DNA of 42,248 nt from assembly GCA_031259965.1 (NCBI GenBank), contig JAIRKT010000117.1, forward strand, positions 1 to 42,248. The letters are read 5' to 3'. The stretch comes from Christensenellaceae bacterium. Lineage in GTDB: Bacteria > Bacillota > Clostridia > Christensenellales > DTU072. A model generated the notes under the pieces. It was not told the DNA's origin. It saw nothing but the letters and a program-made list of their open reading frames with translations, and did no database searches. Below, piece by piece: positions 9,198 to 17,462 of the stretch; position 1 is the stretch's first letter, and each line of letters opens with the position of its first letter. The translations under genes and the position numbers were made by a program.

Positions 9198-10301
9198 TTA
9201 ATCAGAAAAATGATCAGTCTCTAGTGCTGAATCTAAAAGTGCAAGTGCCAATGCACTTTCAACTACTACTAATGCCCTGGGGACAAAGCATACATCGTGA
9301 CGACCTTTGATTTCTAGAATAACATTTTCGTGTGTTACAAGGTTAACGCTTTTTTGTGGTATAGAAATTGAGGGTGTTGGTTTAAAAGCAACACGGACTA
9401 CAATAGGCATGCCGTTTGTCATGCCACCCGTTATCCCGCCATTATTATTTGTTAGACATAACACTTTATCGTTTTTATAAACCATTTGATCATTTGCGAC
9501 AGATCCGCGCATTCCTGATAACAAAAAGCCACTTCCAAATTCCACACCTTTAACTGCGGGAATTCCGAACAACAAAGGAGCAAGTTTGGATTCTATTCCA
9601 TCAAACAAAGCTCCGCCCCAACCAACTGGCAAATTGAATGCTATACTCTCGACAACTCCACCTAGTGAATCCCCACATTTGAAAGCATCACTTATGCATG
9701 CAAGCATTCCAGTTTTGAGAGATTCATCTAAAACAGGCATGCTATCATTCTTGATAAGAGCCACTCGCTCTTCAGTTAAAGTATCTAAGTATTCTAAAGA
9801 ATTATATCCAGCAATACCTATTCTTGTTATATGCGAAAATAGTGTAACTGCAAAGCGTTGGTTTAGAATTTGTGCGGCGATACCACCAGCTACTGTTAGT
9901 GGTGCAGTTAGACGACCCGAAAAGGGTCCTCCGCCAGACATGTTTAACTGGCCTTTAAACTTTACAAACGCAGGATAATCCGCATGTGATGGCCTTGGAA
10001 TAGAATTAAGATTTTTGTAATCAGATGATTTTACGTTAGTGTTTTTTATAGATATCTTAATAACCGATCCGTCAGTAACTCCATCTACAATCCCACTTTC
10101 GATTTGCATAATATCGGGTTCAAAGCGTTTTGTTGAGTATTCAGTATTTACGCTCTTTCGTCGGTTGAGATGATTTTGCAGATGGTCGAGATTTATTAAC
10201 ATATTTTTGGGTATGCCCTTTAATAACAATCCGATTTCAGGAGCATGTGACTCACCATATATTTTAATATCAATTCCATTATTCCACAGTTTCATAATCA
10301 C
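9198..10301 (-). CDS. aroC: Chorismate synthase
   Basis: Final step of the common pathway, converting EPSP to chorismate with reduced FMN. Family signatures are IYGESHA near the N terminus, RPSHADYPAF, SGGGPFSGRLTAP and GGITGGMTNG. The 367-residue length is normal. The start could be the first codon or the ATG two codons later. Either choice overlaps the end of aroA by about 20 bases, indicating coupled translation. Confidence 0.95.
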   Translation of the reverse strand: MIMKLWNNGIDIKIYGESHAPEIGLLLKGIPKNMLINLDHLQNHLNRRKSVNTEYSTKRFEPDIMQIESGIVDGVTDGSVIKISIKNTNVKSSDYKNLNSIPRPSHADYPAFVKFKGQLNMSGGGPFSGRLTAPLTVAGGIAAQILNQRFAVTLFSHITRIGIAGYNSLEYLDTLTEERVALIKNDSMPVLDESLKTGMLACISDAFKCGDSLGGVVESIAFNLPVGWGGALFDGIESKLAPLLFGIPAVKGVEFGSGFLLSGMRGSVANDQMVYKNDKVLCLTNNNGGITGGMTNGMPIVVRVAFKPTPSISIPQKSVNLVTHENVILEIKGRHDVCFVPRALVVVESALALALLDSALETDHFSD

Positions 10302-11538
10302 CGCCTAGGCTCTCATAAACATCAAAAAATGTAGGATAACTTTTTTTATATGCATCAGCGCCAGTTAAGATAATAGGGACTAAACAACCTGCAACAGCAG
10401 CACTCATTATCATCCTGTGATCGTTATATCCTTTTAGTGTAGCAGACGAAATAGAGCCCCCCGATATGGTTAGCGTATTAGTATTAGTTAGCGTTTTTAC
10501 GTTTAGTCGCTCAAGTGTTTCTTCGATTGCCATAATCCGATCACATTCTTTAAGTCTAAGACGTTCAATATTTGAAAAAATGCATTCTCCATCAATTGAA
10601 GATGCTAATATTGATAAAATTGGACCCAGATCTGGAATGTTTGATAAGTCACAATTGAAAGGATAGAGTGTGGATTTTTTGACATGGATAGCGTTGTTTT
10701 GTGCAACGAAAATATTTGCACCTGCTTCTCTTAAAATATTTAGAATAGCGCGATCACCTTGCGTTGAGGACATGTTAAGCCCGTTAACGATTATATCACC
10801 ATTAAGCGCGCCAGCCACTAACCAAAACGCAGCGTTAGACCAATCACTTTCAGCTTTTATGAAATATGGTGAGGAATACACCTGCCCACCCGTTATGTAA
10901 TAACCTGTAGAAGTTGTTAATACTTTAATTCCAAATTTTTGCATAACTTCAATTGTAATATCTATATAGCTTTGACTCTGTCTTTTCCCAGTTATTGTTA
11001 TTTCACTGTCACCATCGAGCAGGGGACAGGCCAAAAGCAATCCAGTAATATACTGAGAACTAATATCACCTCGGATCAAAAATCTACCAGCGGATAATTT
11101 TGATGAGATATAAATACCAGTTTGATCAAATTCAATATTTGCGTTATTAGATTTAAGCGTATGAAGTAAATCCAAAATAGGACGCTCTAATAAGCGCTCA
11201 CTACCAGTTATCTGACAACTCTTAAGATTAAGTGCTGCTACAATCGGTATTAAAAAGCGGAATGTTGAGCCGCTCTCATTGGCATCTAGCAGAGCTACAT
11301 TCTGTAAATTATTCCATATAGGATTAACCAAATAACCTGTTGAATTTTCAGTTATAGAGGCACCTAACGATCTAAGGCATGATATAGTGGCCAGAACATC
11401 CTCAGCATTAGATTTGCCTATAACCTGGGTTAATCTGTTTGAAAGCGCTGAGACAATGAGAATTCTATGCAAATGTGATTTAGATGGAGGCATATTGACT
11501 ACACCAGTTAAATTTGTAGGCCTAAACTTCAATATCAT
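10279..11538 (-). CDS. aroA: EPSP synthase (3-phosphoshikimate 1-carboxyvinyltransferase)
   Basis: Joins phosphoenolpyruvate to shikimate-3-phosphate. The 419-residue protein carries PPSKSHLHR at the N terminus, the substrate loop NESGSTFRFL, PDLGP in the second half, LRLKECDRI, and the C-terminal YNDHRMIMS. All match the two-domain inside-out barrel family. It has the family NESGSTFR loop, where many enzymes read NAGTAMR, so the glyphosate-binding loop differs from the enterobacterial form. The start overlaps the aroB stop by four bases (ATGA). Confidence 0.95.
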   Translation of the reverse strand: MILKFRPTNLTGVVNMPPSKSHLHRILIVSALSNRLTQVIGKSNAEDVLATISCLRSLGASITENSTGYLVNPIWNNLQNVALLDANESGSTFRFLIPIVAALNLKSCQITGSERLLERPILDLLHTLKSNNANIEFDQTGIYISSKLSAGRFLIRGDISSQYITGLLLACPLLDGDSEITITGKRQSQSYIDITIEVMQKFGIKVLTTSTGYYITGGQVYSSPYFIKAESDWSNAAFWLVAGALNGDIIVNGLNMSSTQGDRAILNILREAGANIFVAQNNAIHVKKSTLYPFNCDLSNIPDLGPILSILASSIDGECIFSNIERLRLKECDRIMAIEETLERLNVKTLTNTNTLTISGGSISSATLKGYNDHRMIMSAAVAGCLVPIILTGADAYKKSYPTFFDVYESLGGDYETVE

Positions 11539-12575
11539 AACATAAACTCCCTAAATTCAAGAGGAGTACATCTAACAATGCTGCATTTTCCAATTTGGTT
11601 TATTGCCACAAATGAGACCTTATTTTCACAATTTTTCTTGTCACCTATTGTTGCTTCTAATAATTCTTTCATGTGAAACTTAGATGCAAGTGGAAATCCA
11701 AATGTGTTTAGCAGAGTTATGATTTTTTCATAGTCGGAATTCGATAACATAGAATGATTATTGCATGCTTTGGCTATAATTGAAATGCCAGTTCCAACCG
11801 CACTGCCATGTGGAATAGTGTAGTTAGATAATTTTTCTATTGCATGAGCAAAGGTGTGCCCTAAATTCAAAAGCATTCTAGTATCCCCTTCCTTTTCATC
11901 TGCTGCGACTATTTGTGCTTTGTATTCAATGCACTTTATTAGAATGCTAGAATCAAAAGGCGAAGAGAGTGTGATCTTATCAAATAACTCTGTGCCGCAT
12001 AAAACACCATATTTTATTAATTCACCCAAACCATTAGAAATCTCTAAAGATGGCAGAGTTTTTAAAGTATCCATGTCGGCTAAAACCAATGAAGGTTGAT
12101 AAAATGCGCCTACAAAGTTTTTGCCACTGGCGAGATTAATGCCAGTTTTACCACCTACAGAGGAATCTATAACCGCTAGTAAGGAAGTAGGTATCTGGAT
12201 AAATTTAAGTCCTCTTTTGAATGTAGAAGCAACAAATCCAGTTAAATCACCTACCACGCCACCACCTAGAGCTATTAAGCTGTCATGCCTGCTAAAATTG
12301 TTATCAGCTAAAAAATTTAGCAAGGATTCATACTCCTTAATAGATTTGCAATCTTCTCCGCCTGATATTGTATATAGAATTGTATTAAAACCTGCTTTGT
12401 TTAAGGATTTGACTAATTTATTTGCATATAATGAGCAGACATTAGAGTCTGTTATTACAGCTAATTTAGATGTGGTAGCAATTTCTTTAATGTATTTACT
12501 AGCTGATTTTAAAATACCAGGAGCCAGAAATACTGAATATTTTAGAGATGGCGTATCTACTATAATTGATTCCAT
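11535..12575 (-). CDS. aroB: 3-dehydroquinate synthase
   Basis: Second pathway step; an NAD- and zinc-dependent cyclisation of DAHP. The 346-residue protein has the cofactor motif GGGVVGDLTGFVA, the substrate stretch QIPTSLLAVIDSSVGGKTG, and the zinc-site region LGHTFAHAIE. Nothing is missing. It sits in the operon between tyrA (10 bases away) and aroA (overlapping). Confidence 0.95.
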   Translation of the reverse strand: MESIIVDTPSLKYSVFLAPGILKSASKYIKEIATTSKLAVITDSNVCSLYANKLVKSLNKAGFNTILYTISGGEDCKSIKEYESLLNFLADNNFSRHDSLIALGGGVVGDLTGFVASTFKRGLKFIQIPTSLLAVIDSSVGGKTGINLASGKNFVGAFYQPSLVLADMDTLKTLPSLEISNGLGELIKYGVLCGTELFDKITLSSPFDSSILIKCIEYKAQIVAADEKEGDTRMLLNLGHTFAHAIEKLSNYTIPHGSAVGTGISIIAKACNNHSMLSNSDYEKIITLLNTFGFPLASKFHMKELLEATIGDKKNCENKVSFVAINQIGKCSIVRCTPLEFREFML

Positions 12576-12584
12576 TTAAAACTC

Positions 12585-13445
12585 CTATAAATTCCTCTTG
12601 TATTCACGAGAGCACTTATCAATATGCTCTTTAATACAACTGCCTTCTTCTAATAGGCTATACAACAATGCTCTATTTTCTGTAGACAATGCATCTCTAT
12701 ATTTGTTAAGATTGTTAATAAAACAGTCTAACTCTGAGATCAAATTTTTTGAATTATCAGATAATAGTTCTGTCCACATACTAGGATTTAGTCTTGCTAC
12801 TCTTGACATATCTTTAAAACTCCCTGCTGAAAAGCCATCATGCGACCTAGCGGTAGGTGATTTTATATAACTAGATGAAATAATATGGGCCAGTTGAGAA
12901 GTGTACGCAATAGTTTTATCATGCACATCTTCAGAGGTTATTTTTACATCCGCAAAACCTATAGCCAACAAAAGTTGTTTAAGTAATGAGATTTTAGAAA
13001 TGTCTTGTGAAACAGGCACTAATAAAATAGATGCTTTTTCAAACAATGACGCTGAAGAATGATTGATTCCAGAAAACTCACGGCCTGCCATTGGATGTGA
13101 TCCGATAAAGTTTAATTCAGAATGCGTTATAGACATCTGGCGCATGGCTTCAATAATCTTTTTTTTGTTGCCTGCGATATCCATAATTATAGCACCTTTT
13201 TTTAGTTTGTGTAAAGATTCATTTGCTACTTTTATGAAAGCATCAGGCGTTAGAGCGATAATAAGAATATCAATAAGAGCATAGTCAGAATCAGTTAATG
13301 GGGCATGAATAACTGACATGAAACTAGCTTTTAACATTGTCTCATTCGATATATCATAGCCATACACAGTGTGGATTGTTTTTTTTATCAGTGCTCTACC
13401 GATACTCCCACCTATTAAACCTAATCCGATTATACCTATATTCAT
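12585..13445 (-). CDS. tyrA: Prephenate dehydrogenase
   Basis: Oxidative decarboxylation of prephenate toward tyrosine. The Rossmann motif GLGLIGGS is at the N terminus, and SHPMAGREFSG gives the catalytic histidine and NAD pocket. The 286-residue length matches a catalytic-only enzyme without a C-terminal ACT domain, so tyrosine feedback through an ACT domain is not expected. The ATG directly abuts the stop of aroF. Confidence 0.93.
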   Translation of the reverse strand: MNIGIIGLGLIGGSIGRALIKKTIHTVYGYDISNETMLKASFMSVIHAPLTDSDYALIDILIIALTPDAFIKVANESLHKLKKGAIIMDIAGNKKKIIEAMRQMSITHSELNFIGSHPMAGREFSGINHSSASLFEKASILLVPVSQDISKISLLKQLLLAIGFADVKITSEDVHDKTIAYTSQLAHIISSSYIKSPTARSHDGFSAGSFKDMSRVARLNPSMWTELLSDNSKNLISELDCFINNLNKYRDALSTENRALLYSLLEEGSCIKEHIDKCSREYKRNL

Positions 13446-14462
13446 TTAAAAAGCAGACTCCTTTCCAACTAATGGGAGAATAACCCTGATTCGTCTCATT
13501 ATATCCGCGAATTGGTTTGGGCGGATACATTGTGGTCCATCGCAGAGTGCCTTTTCAGGGTTGTTGTGTACTTCGATTATAAGTCCATCACTTCCAACAC
13601 CTGCAGATGCGAGTGAAAGAGGGGCTACAAGTCTAGCTAGTCCTGACGCATGTGAGGGATCTACTATAACAGGCAAATGCGTTAATTCTTTTATTAAAGG
13701 GATCGCAGATAAATCTAGAGTATTGCGTGTATAATGCTCAAATGTTCGAATCCCACGCTCGCAAAGTATAACTCTATTATTTCCTTCTGCCATTATGTAT
13801 TCTGCGCTCATAATCCATTCTTCCATCGTGTTAGCTAATCCGCGCTTTAGTAGAATGGGTTTGTTTGAGCGTCCCAGCTCTTTTAATAACTCAAAGTTCT
13901 GCATATTGCGAGCACCAACTTGTATAACATCCACATCAGAAAACATGTCAAGATGGGTAACACTCATTATTTCGGTTACTATAGGCAAAGAAGTTTCAGC
14001 CTTAGCAAGCAATAATAATCTTATTCCATCTGCTCTAAGTCCTTGGAAAGCATAGGGTGATGTCCTGGGTTTAAATGCGCCGCCTCGAAGAGCTGTAGCC
14101 CCAGCTGCTTTTACATCTACAGCTATTGAAATAATTTGTTCTTCATTTTCTACAGAGCAAGGACCTGCTATAACTGCAAAATTGTTACCTCCAAATTTTG
14201 CATCAGCTACTTGTATAATAGTATCTTGTGGATGGAATTTTCTGTTTGATTTTTTATAAGGTTCTGAAATGCGTTTTACAGTTTCAACAATGTCCAAAGA
14301 ACTGACTAAATCAATATCCAAAAGTGAAGTATCGCCAATGATGCCCATAATTGTCGAGTTTTCACCATGACTTAAATGCACATTTAACCCTAAACTTTTA
14401 ATCCACGAGATTAGATTATCCAGTTGTCGTTTCTGACTGTCATTCTTAATAACAAGAATCAT
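13446..14462 (-). CDS. aroF: DAHP synthase (AroF/AroG-like, type I-beta with N-terminal regulatory domain)
   Basis: First step, condensing PEP and erythrose-4-phosphate. The barrel carries AGPCSVE (99-105), RGGAFKPRTSPYAFQG (126-141) and a late VDPSHASG with metal and substrate residues. Residues 1-70 form the ferredoxin-like N-terminal domain known to bind Tyr or Phe in Thermotoga-type enzymes. I start it at 14462 because GGAGG lies seven bases upstream; an upstream TTG at 14474 would include that ribosome site. It is the first gene after the attenuator and is followed without a gap by tyrA. Confidence 0.94.
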   Translation of the reverse strand: MILVIKNDSQKRQLDNLISWIKSLGLNVHLSHGENSTIMGIIGDTSLLDIDLVSSLDIVETVKRISEPYKKSNRKFHPQDTIIQVADAKFGGNNFAVIAGPCSVENEEQIISIAVDVKAAGATALRGGAFKPRTSPYAFQGLRADGIRLLLLAKAETSLPIVTEIMSVTHLDMFSDVDVIQVGARNMQNFELLKELGRSNKPILLKRGLANTMEEWIMSAEYIMAEGNNRVILCERGIRTFEHYTRNTLDLSAIPLIKELTHLPVIVDPSHASGLARLVAPLSLASAGVGSDGLIIEVHNNPEKALCDGPQCIRPNQFADIMRRIRVILPLVGKESAF

Positions 14463-14507
14463 GATTACCTCCAATTTGTGAGATTATAATTAATTCTCCC
14501 TTTTTTG

Positions 14508-14536
14508 AATAAAAATAAAGCCGCATCATAGCGGCT
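14508..14536 (-). terminator. Attenuator: intrinsic terminator in the aro operon leader
   Basis: On the minus strand AGCCGC, a six-base loop and GCGGCT form a compact GC hairpin followed by a T-rich run broken by two A residues. It lies between the promoter at 14660-14688 and the ribosome site of aroF. The opposite strand has no T run, so it works only toward aroF. The 5' arm can also pair upstream. GTAGCC (14533-14538) is an exact complement of GGCTAC (14600-14605). CCGC (14531-14534) plus AAAATT (14540-14545) can pair with GCGG (14571-14574) plus AATTTT (14563-14568). These would be antiterminators. Confidence 0.75.
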
Positions 14537-14584
14537 ACCAATTTTCCAAAATAAACATACAAAAAATTTACCGCGCGCAAAAAA

Positions 14585-14653
14585 CTAGAACTTACTAAAG
14601 TAGCCCCAGAAAGAAAGAAATGTGCGATAAAAAACGTTTGAATGTGCAATCAT
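14585..14653 (-). CDS. Aromatic-rich leader peptide of the aro operon
   Basis: A 22-codon open frame ends in TAG about 48 bases before the terminator hairpin. Eight codons are aromatic: Phe at 8, 12, 15, 19 and 22, Tyr at 9 and 18, and Trp at 16. This is the arrangement of amino-acid-biosynthesis leader peptides, where ribosome stalling at scarce charged tRNA prevents termination. The ATG lies only six bases after the -10 box, so the transcript would begin at or next to the start codon and carry no Shine-Dalgarno site. The region is T-rich, which raises Phe codons in any frame. The inclusion of Trp and both Tyr codons and the position of the stop are the stronger arguments. Confidence 0.6.
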   Translation of the reverse strand: MIAHSNVFYRTFLSFWGYFSKF

Positions 14654-14659
14654 GCAATA

Positions 14660-14688
14660 ATTGTAATTCAAATTCTAACTTTTGTCAA
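14660..14688 (-). promoter_or_regulatory. Promoter of the aro operon
   Basis: Read on the minus strand, TTGACA (14683-14688), a 17-base spacer and TACAAT (14660-14665). Five of six -10 bases match consensus. Transcription should start near 14653. Confidence 0.8.
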
Positions 14689-14691
14689 GAG

Positions 14692-14716
14692 AAAACATAT
14701 GGTTTGCATATGTTTT
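14692..14716. repeat. Perfect inverted repeat next to the aro promoter
   Basis: Ten-base arms AAAACATATG and CATATGTTTT surround the five-base centre GTTTG. The repeat ends three bases upstream of the -35 box of the aro promoter. It lacks the T run of a terminator on either strand, so an operator is the better reading. The regulator is unknown. Confidence 0.65.
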
Positions 14717-14979
14717 GTAAAAAAAGTTAATTTATAAAGCCATTTTTAAGATTTAAATATGAGGTTAACTAAAAAAACTAAGTAGAAATTTCTAGTCTTT
14801 TTAATACTTCGAAATGTTAATCACATCAAATTCCAAAAATAACAAGTGCTAAATTAGTGATTTTAACCCTATTAGCATATCCAAATCAGAGAAAACCATA
14901 GTTTTTGTAGCAAAAAAACATATAAAACCGATTCATATTGCATATTTTTAAATTTTTTTTTAAAACAGGCTAAAATTAG
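14717..14979. other. Spacer between the divergent aro and perR promoters
   Basis: Very AT-rich sequence with short A and T runs. I see no gene, no RNA motif and no clear hairpin in it. Confidence 0.4.
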
Positions 14980-15008
14980 TTGACAGGATTTTAATTTTGT
15001 TATATAAT
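14980..15008 (+). promoter_or_regulatory. Promoter of perR-rubrerythrin
   Basis: TTGACA (14980-14985), a 17-base spacer and a consensus TATAAT (15003-15008). The start point should be near 15015, only about four bases before the perR ATG. Confidence 0.8.
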
Positions 15009-15016
15009 CATTATTG
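15002..15016 (+). promoter_or_regulatory. PerR/Fur-type operator over the -10 box
   Basis: The core ATAAT-C-ATTAT (15004-15014) is a perfect palindrome and equals the centre of the known PerR box. Over the full 15-base box, 11 of 14 specified positions match. It overlaps the -10 hexamer and the likely start point, which predicts repression of perR and the following rubrerythrin by PerR itself. Confidence 0.65.
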
Positions 15017-15018
15017 TA

Positions 15019-15438
15019 ATGAATTCAAATTTGAACTTAGACAATATCGCGTTGCTAAAAGCGGCCGGAATAAAACCATCATTAGTTAGGTTAAAGGTGC
15101 TAACATATGTTAAGAATGTAACTAGCCATCCTACTGTTGATATGATATATAAAGAATTAGCTGATGAGATTCCCACATTATCACGCACTTCAATATATAA
15201 CACATTATTACTTTTAACAGAGGCACACATTTTAAGAAGTGTTAGCATTGATGGTGATGTTATGAGGTTTGATGCTACTATGTCAGATCATGGACACTTT
15301 AGATGTTCAAAATGTGGCAAAATATATGATTTAGACTTTGACACAAGAATAGATAAAGTTGTGTTACCATCAGGTTTCAAAGAAACTCGTCGCGATTTAT
15401 TTATATATGGCAACTGTCCATATTGCGAAGGTCAATAG
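15019..15438 (+). CDS. perR: PerR-like peroxide-responsive repressor (Fur family)
   Basis: A 139-residue Fur-family winged-helix repressor. From the ATG at 15019 the residues at the regulatory metal positions of Bacillus subtilis PerR fall at the same numbers: H37, D85, H91, H93 and D104. Aspartate at 104, rather than glutamate, is the mark of peroxide-sensing PerR rather than iron-sensing Fur. Structural zinc is bound by CSKC (96-99) and CPYC (133-136). That numbering also supports the chosen start, although no ribosome site precedes it and the predicted mRNA begins about four bases upstream. The next gene, a reverse rubrerythrin, is a known PerR target in clostridia. Confidence 0.9.
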   Translation: MNSNLNLDNIALLKAAGIKPSLVRLKVLTYVKNVTSHPTVDMIYKELADEIPTLSRTSIYNTLLLLTEAHILRSVSIDGDVMRFDATMSDHGHFRCSKCGKIYDLDFDTRIDKVVLPSGFKETRRDLFIYGNCPYCEGQ

Positions 15439-15475
15439 AATAACAACATTACAAAACATTAAGGAGATTTATATT

Positions 15476-16021
15476 ATGAAAAAATTTATTTGTTCTATTT
15501 GTGGTTATCAACACGAAGGCGACGCACCACCTGAGCGCTGTCCACATTGCAAGGCGGCAGCCGCTAAATTTGTAGAGCAGGTGCAGGGTGACAAACTTGT
15601 GTGGGCTGACGAGCATCGTATTGGTGTAGCAAAAGATGTTGAACCATCTATAATAGAAGGTTTGCGTGCTAATTTTACTGGTGAATGTACAGAAGTGGGT
15701 ATGTACTTAGCAATGAGCCGTCAAGCAGATCGTGAGGGATATCCTGAGGTTGCAGAGGCTTACAAAAGGATTGCTTTTGAAGAAGCAGAGCATGCTGCAA
15801 AATTTGCAGAGTTATTGGGCGAAGTAGTTACTAATAGCACTAAAAAAAATCTGGAACTAAGGGTAGCTGCTGAACATGGTGCGACAGAGGGTAAAAAAAT
15901 TATAGCTGTAGAGGCTAAAAAGCTTGGTTATGATGCAATACATGATACCGTGCACGAAATGTGCAAAGACGAAGCAAGACATGGTTGTGTTTTCGAAGGA
16001 CTGTTAAAGAGATACTTTTAA
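15476..16021 (+). CDS. rbr: Reverse rubrerythrin
   Basis: An anaerobe's peroxide and oxygen scavenger. The rubredoxin-type iron site comes first (C6-x2-C9 and C22-x2-C25 in the first 30 residues), followed by the four-helix diiron domain with [10 protein letters not shown] and the late CKDEARHG. Domain order is reversed relative to classical rubrerythrin, as in the clostridial revRbr proteins. I start at 15476 because AAGGAG lies 14-9 bases upstream; a longer frame to 15359 overlaps perR and lacks support. The 181-residue length is normal. It should share the PerR-controlled promoter with perR. Confidence 0.93.
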   Translation: MKKFICSICGYQHEGDAPPERCPHCKAAAAKFVEQVQGDKLVWADEHRIGVAKDVEPSIIEGLRANFTGECTEVGMYLAMSRQADREGYPEVAEAYKRIAFEEAEHAAKFAELLGEVVTNSTKKNLELRVAAEHGATEGKKIIAVEAKKLGYDAIHDTVHEMCKDEARHGCVFEGLLKRYF

Positions 16022-16370
16022 TAGTTAAAAATTCTAAACTATTCGAATAATTTCTGAATACAATGAACGGTTTGATGTGAAAGGGGTTTTTTTGATAGAT
16101 GATTTTTGTGATATATGGGGAGAAGGTTGGATCAGAAAAATTCGAATAGTTATCACTCATATAGCATTCAAATCCAAACAAATAGGAGATTTAGTAGGAC
16201 TAAGGAGAGGTTGTTTCGGATGAGCCGCTAAATTAATGCGTATGATTAAAAAGCACAATTAAAGAATTTTATGCCCTGAGTTTAGCTAGGATGTTGTTCA
16301 AAACCAGGTGTATAGATTATACGTTGGTTGTTAGTGATGTGGACTTTGAATTAGTTACTCAAAACTCGCA
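16022..16370. other. Intergenic region with long-range inverted repeat and a possible gene remnant
   Basis: Two exact 12-base inverted copies, AACTATTCGAAT (16037-16048) and ATTCGAATAGTT (16140-16151), lie about 90 bases apart. An open frame of 61 codons (16038-16223, plus strand) runs through them. It has no ATG; a TTG at about 16095 follows AAAGGGG. The translated part (DDFCDIWGEGW... KQIGDLVGLRRG) resembles no family I know. It may be a decayed gene or small mobile remnant. Nothing was seen in 16224-16370. Confidence 0.4.
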
Positions 16371-17462
16371 TCACAGCAATTTAACGGCCGCAAATGCTTC
16401 AACAATATTTGGTTTGGCATTTTCAGATGTTTTAGCTGAGATTCCTATATTTTCCTGATTGACTTTTAAAATATTACTAATCTTTATTTTCATAAGTGGA
16501 ATGTAATCCGAAAGTTTGGGTTTATCAAGTATAACTACCATCGAAATATTTGAAACGCTTAAATGTTTTTCTAGAAGCCACTCCATTACGTTAGATAACA
16601 ATATAGAACTATCTGCATCTTTAAACTCGCTTGAAGTGTTAGGAAAATGTGAACCTATGTCAGATGAGCCCATTGCAGATAATAATGCGTCTATTAAAGC
16701 GTGAATTAGTGCATCACCATCGGAATGTGCTAGTGTGCCCATCTCGGACGCGATTTCGATCCCACCCAGTACAAGTTTTCGATTGGGAATCAATAAATGT
16801 GAGTCATACCCAATTCCAACGAGAGAATTTAAACCAAACAAATCAGCAGGTGTGGTCAATTTGATGTTATTAGCATCACCCTCAATGCTAAATGGTGATT
16901 TACCTAAAGTTTTTTTATATAAACTACTTTCATCTGGATAAATAATGTTGTCTCGAAGATTAAATGCCATTTTCAATTCATTTGTAATAAATCCTTGTGG
17001 CGTTTGAATAGACATTAACCTAGAATGGGTGGTTGTGTCAATCAATTCGCCAGCGCTATTGATTTCAGATACACTGTCGACTATCGGTATAACAGGTATT
17101 GCGCTTCCTTTTTTTTCAACACAAGCTATTATTCTGTTGATGAGATCTAAATTAATAAATGGTCTAGCGCCATCATGCACCAAAACATATTCAGAAGTTA
17201 CTAGTTTTAATCCAGATTCAACAGATTCACAACGAGTTAACCCACCGTTTACATAATGTAATTTAGATTGTACTAATCCAGATAATGCAGACTTGGTTTC
17301 AGATATATTTCCAACAATTATAATTGAATTTATTTTTGAATGGGTTATAAATGCGCTTACTGTTCTAAATAAAACACACTCAGCACCAATTTTAAAAAAT
17401 ATTTTGTTAATACTTCCCATTCGAGAGCTTTTCCCACTAGCCACTATAACTAGATCAAACAT
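16371..17462 (-). CDS. ispDF: Bifunctional IspD-IspF isoprenoid enzyme
   Basis: Two non-consecutive steps of the MEP isoprenoid pathway in one chain. The N-terminal ~205 residues are 2-C-methyl-D-erythritol 4-phosphate cytidylyltransferase: nucleotide loop near the start (ASGKSSRMGS), VHDGARPF and IQTPQGF. The rest is MECDP synthase, with GYDSH and AHSDGDALIHALIDALL as the zinc and substrate sites, DIGSHFP, and a C-terminal SAKTSE. I chose the ATG at 17462, with GGAG about ten bases upstream, because twelve extra upstream residues in the longer frame are hydrophobic and match nothing in IspD. Both halves look intact. Confidence 0.94.
   Translation of the reverse strand: MFDLVIVASGKSSRMGSINKIFFKIGAECVLFRTVSAFITHSKINSIIIVGNISETKSALSGLVQSKLHYVNGGLTRCESVESGLKLVTSEYVLVHDGARPFINLDLINRIIACVEKKGSAIPVIPIVDSVSEINSAGELIDTTTHSRLMSIQTPQGFITNELKMAFNLRDNIIYPDESSLYKKTLGKSPFSIEGDANNIKLTTPADLFGLNSLVGIGYDSHLLIPNRKLVLGGIEIASEMGTLAHSDGDALIHALIDALLSAMGSSDIGSHFPNTSSEFKDADSSILLSNVMEWLLEKHLSVSNISMVVILDKPKLSDYIPLMKIKISNILKVNQENIGISAKTSENAKPNIVEAFAAVKLL

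Noticed and set aside
14446-14649. A 67-codon frame rich in Phe and Tyr over the aro leader
   Set aside because: It crosses the terminator hairpin and the aroF ribosome site, starts at an unsupported TTG and ends inside aroF. Its Phe content follows from the T-rich sequence. The 22-codon frame ending before the hairpin fits an attenuator better.
14475-14700. T-box riboswitch upstream of aroF
   Set aside because: I could not find the conserved T-box sequence (GGTGGNACCGCG-like), a stem I specifier loop, or sufficient length.
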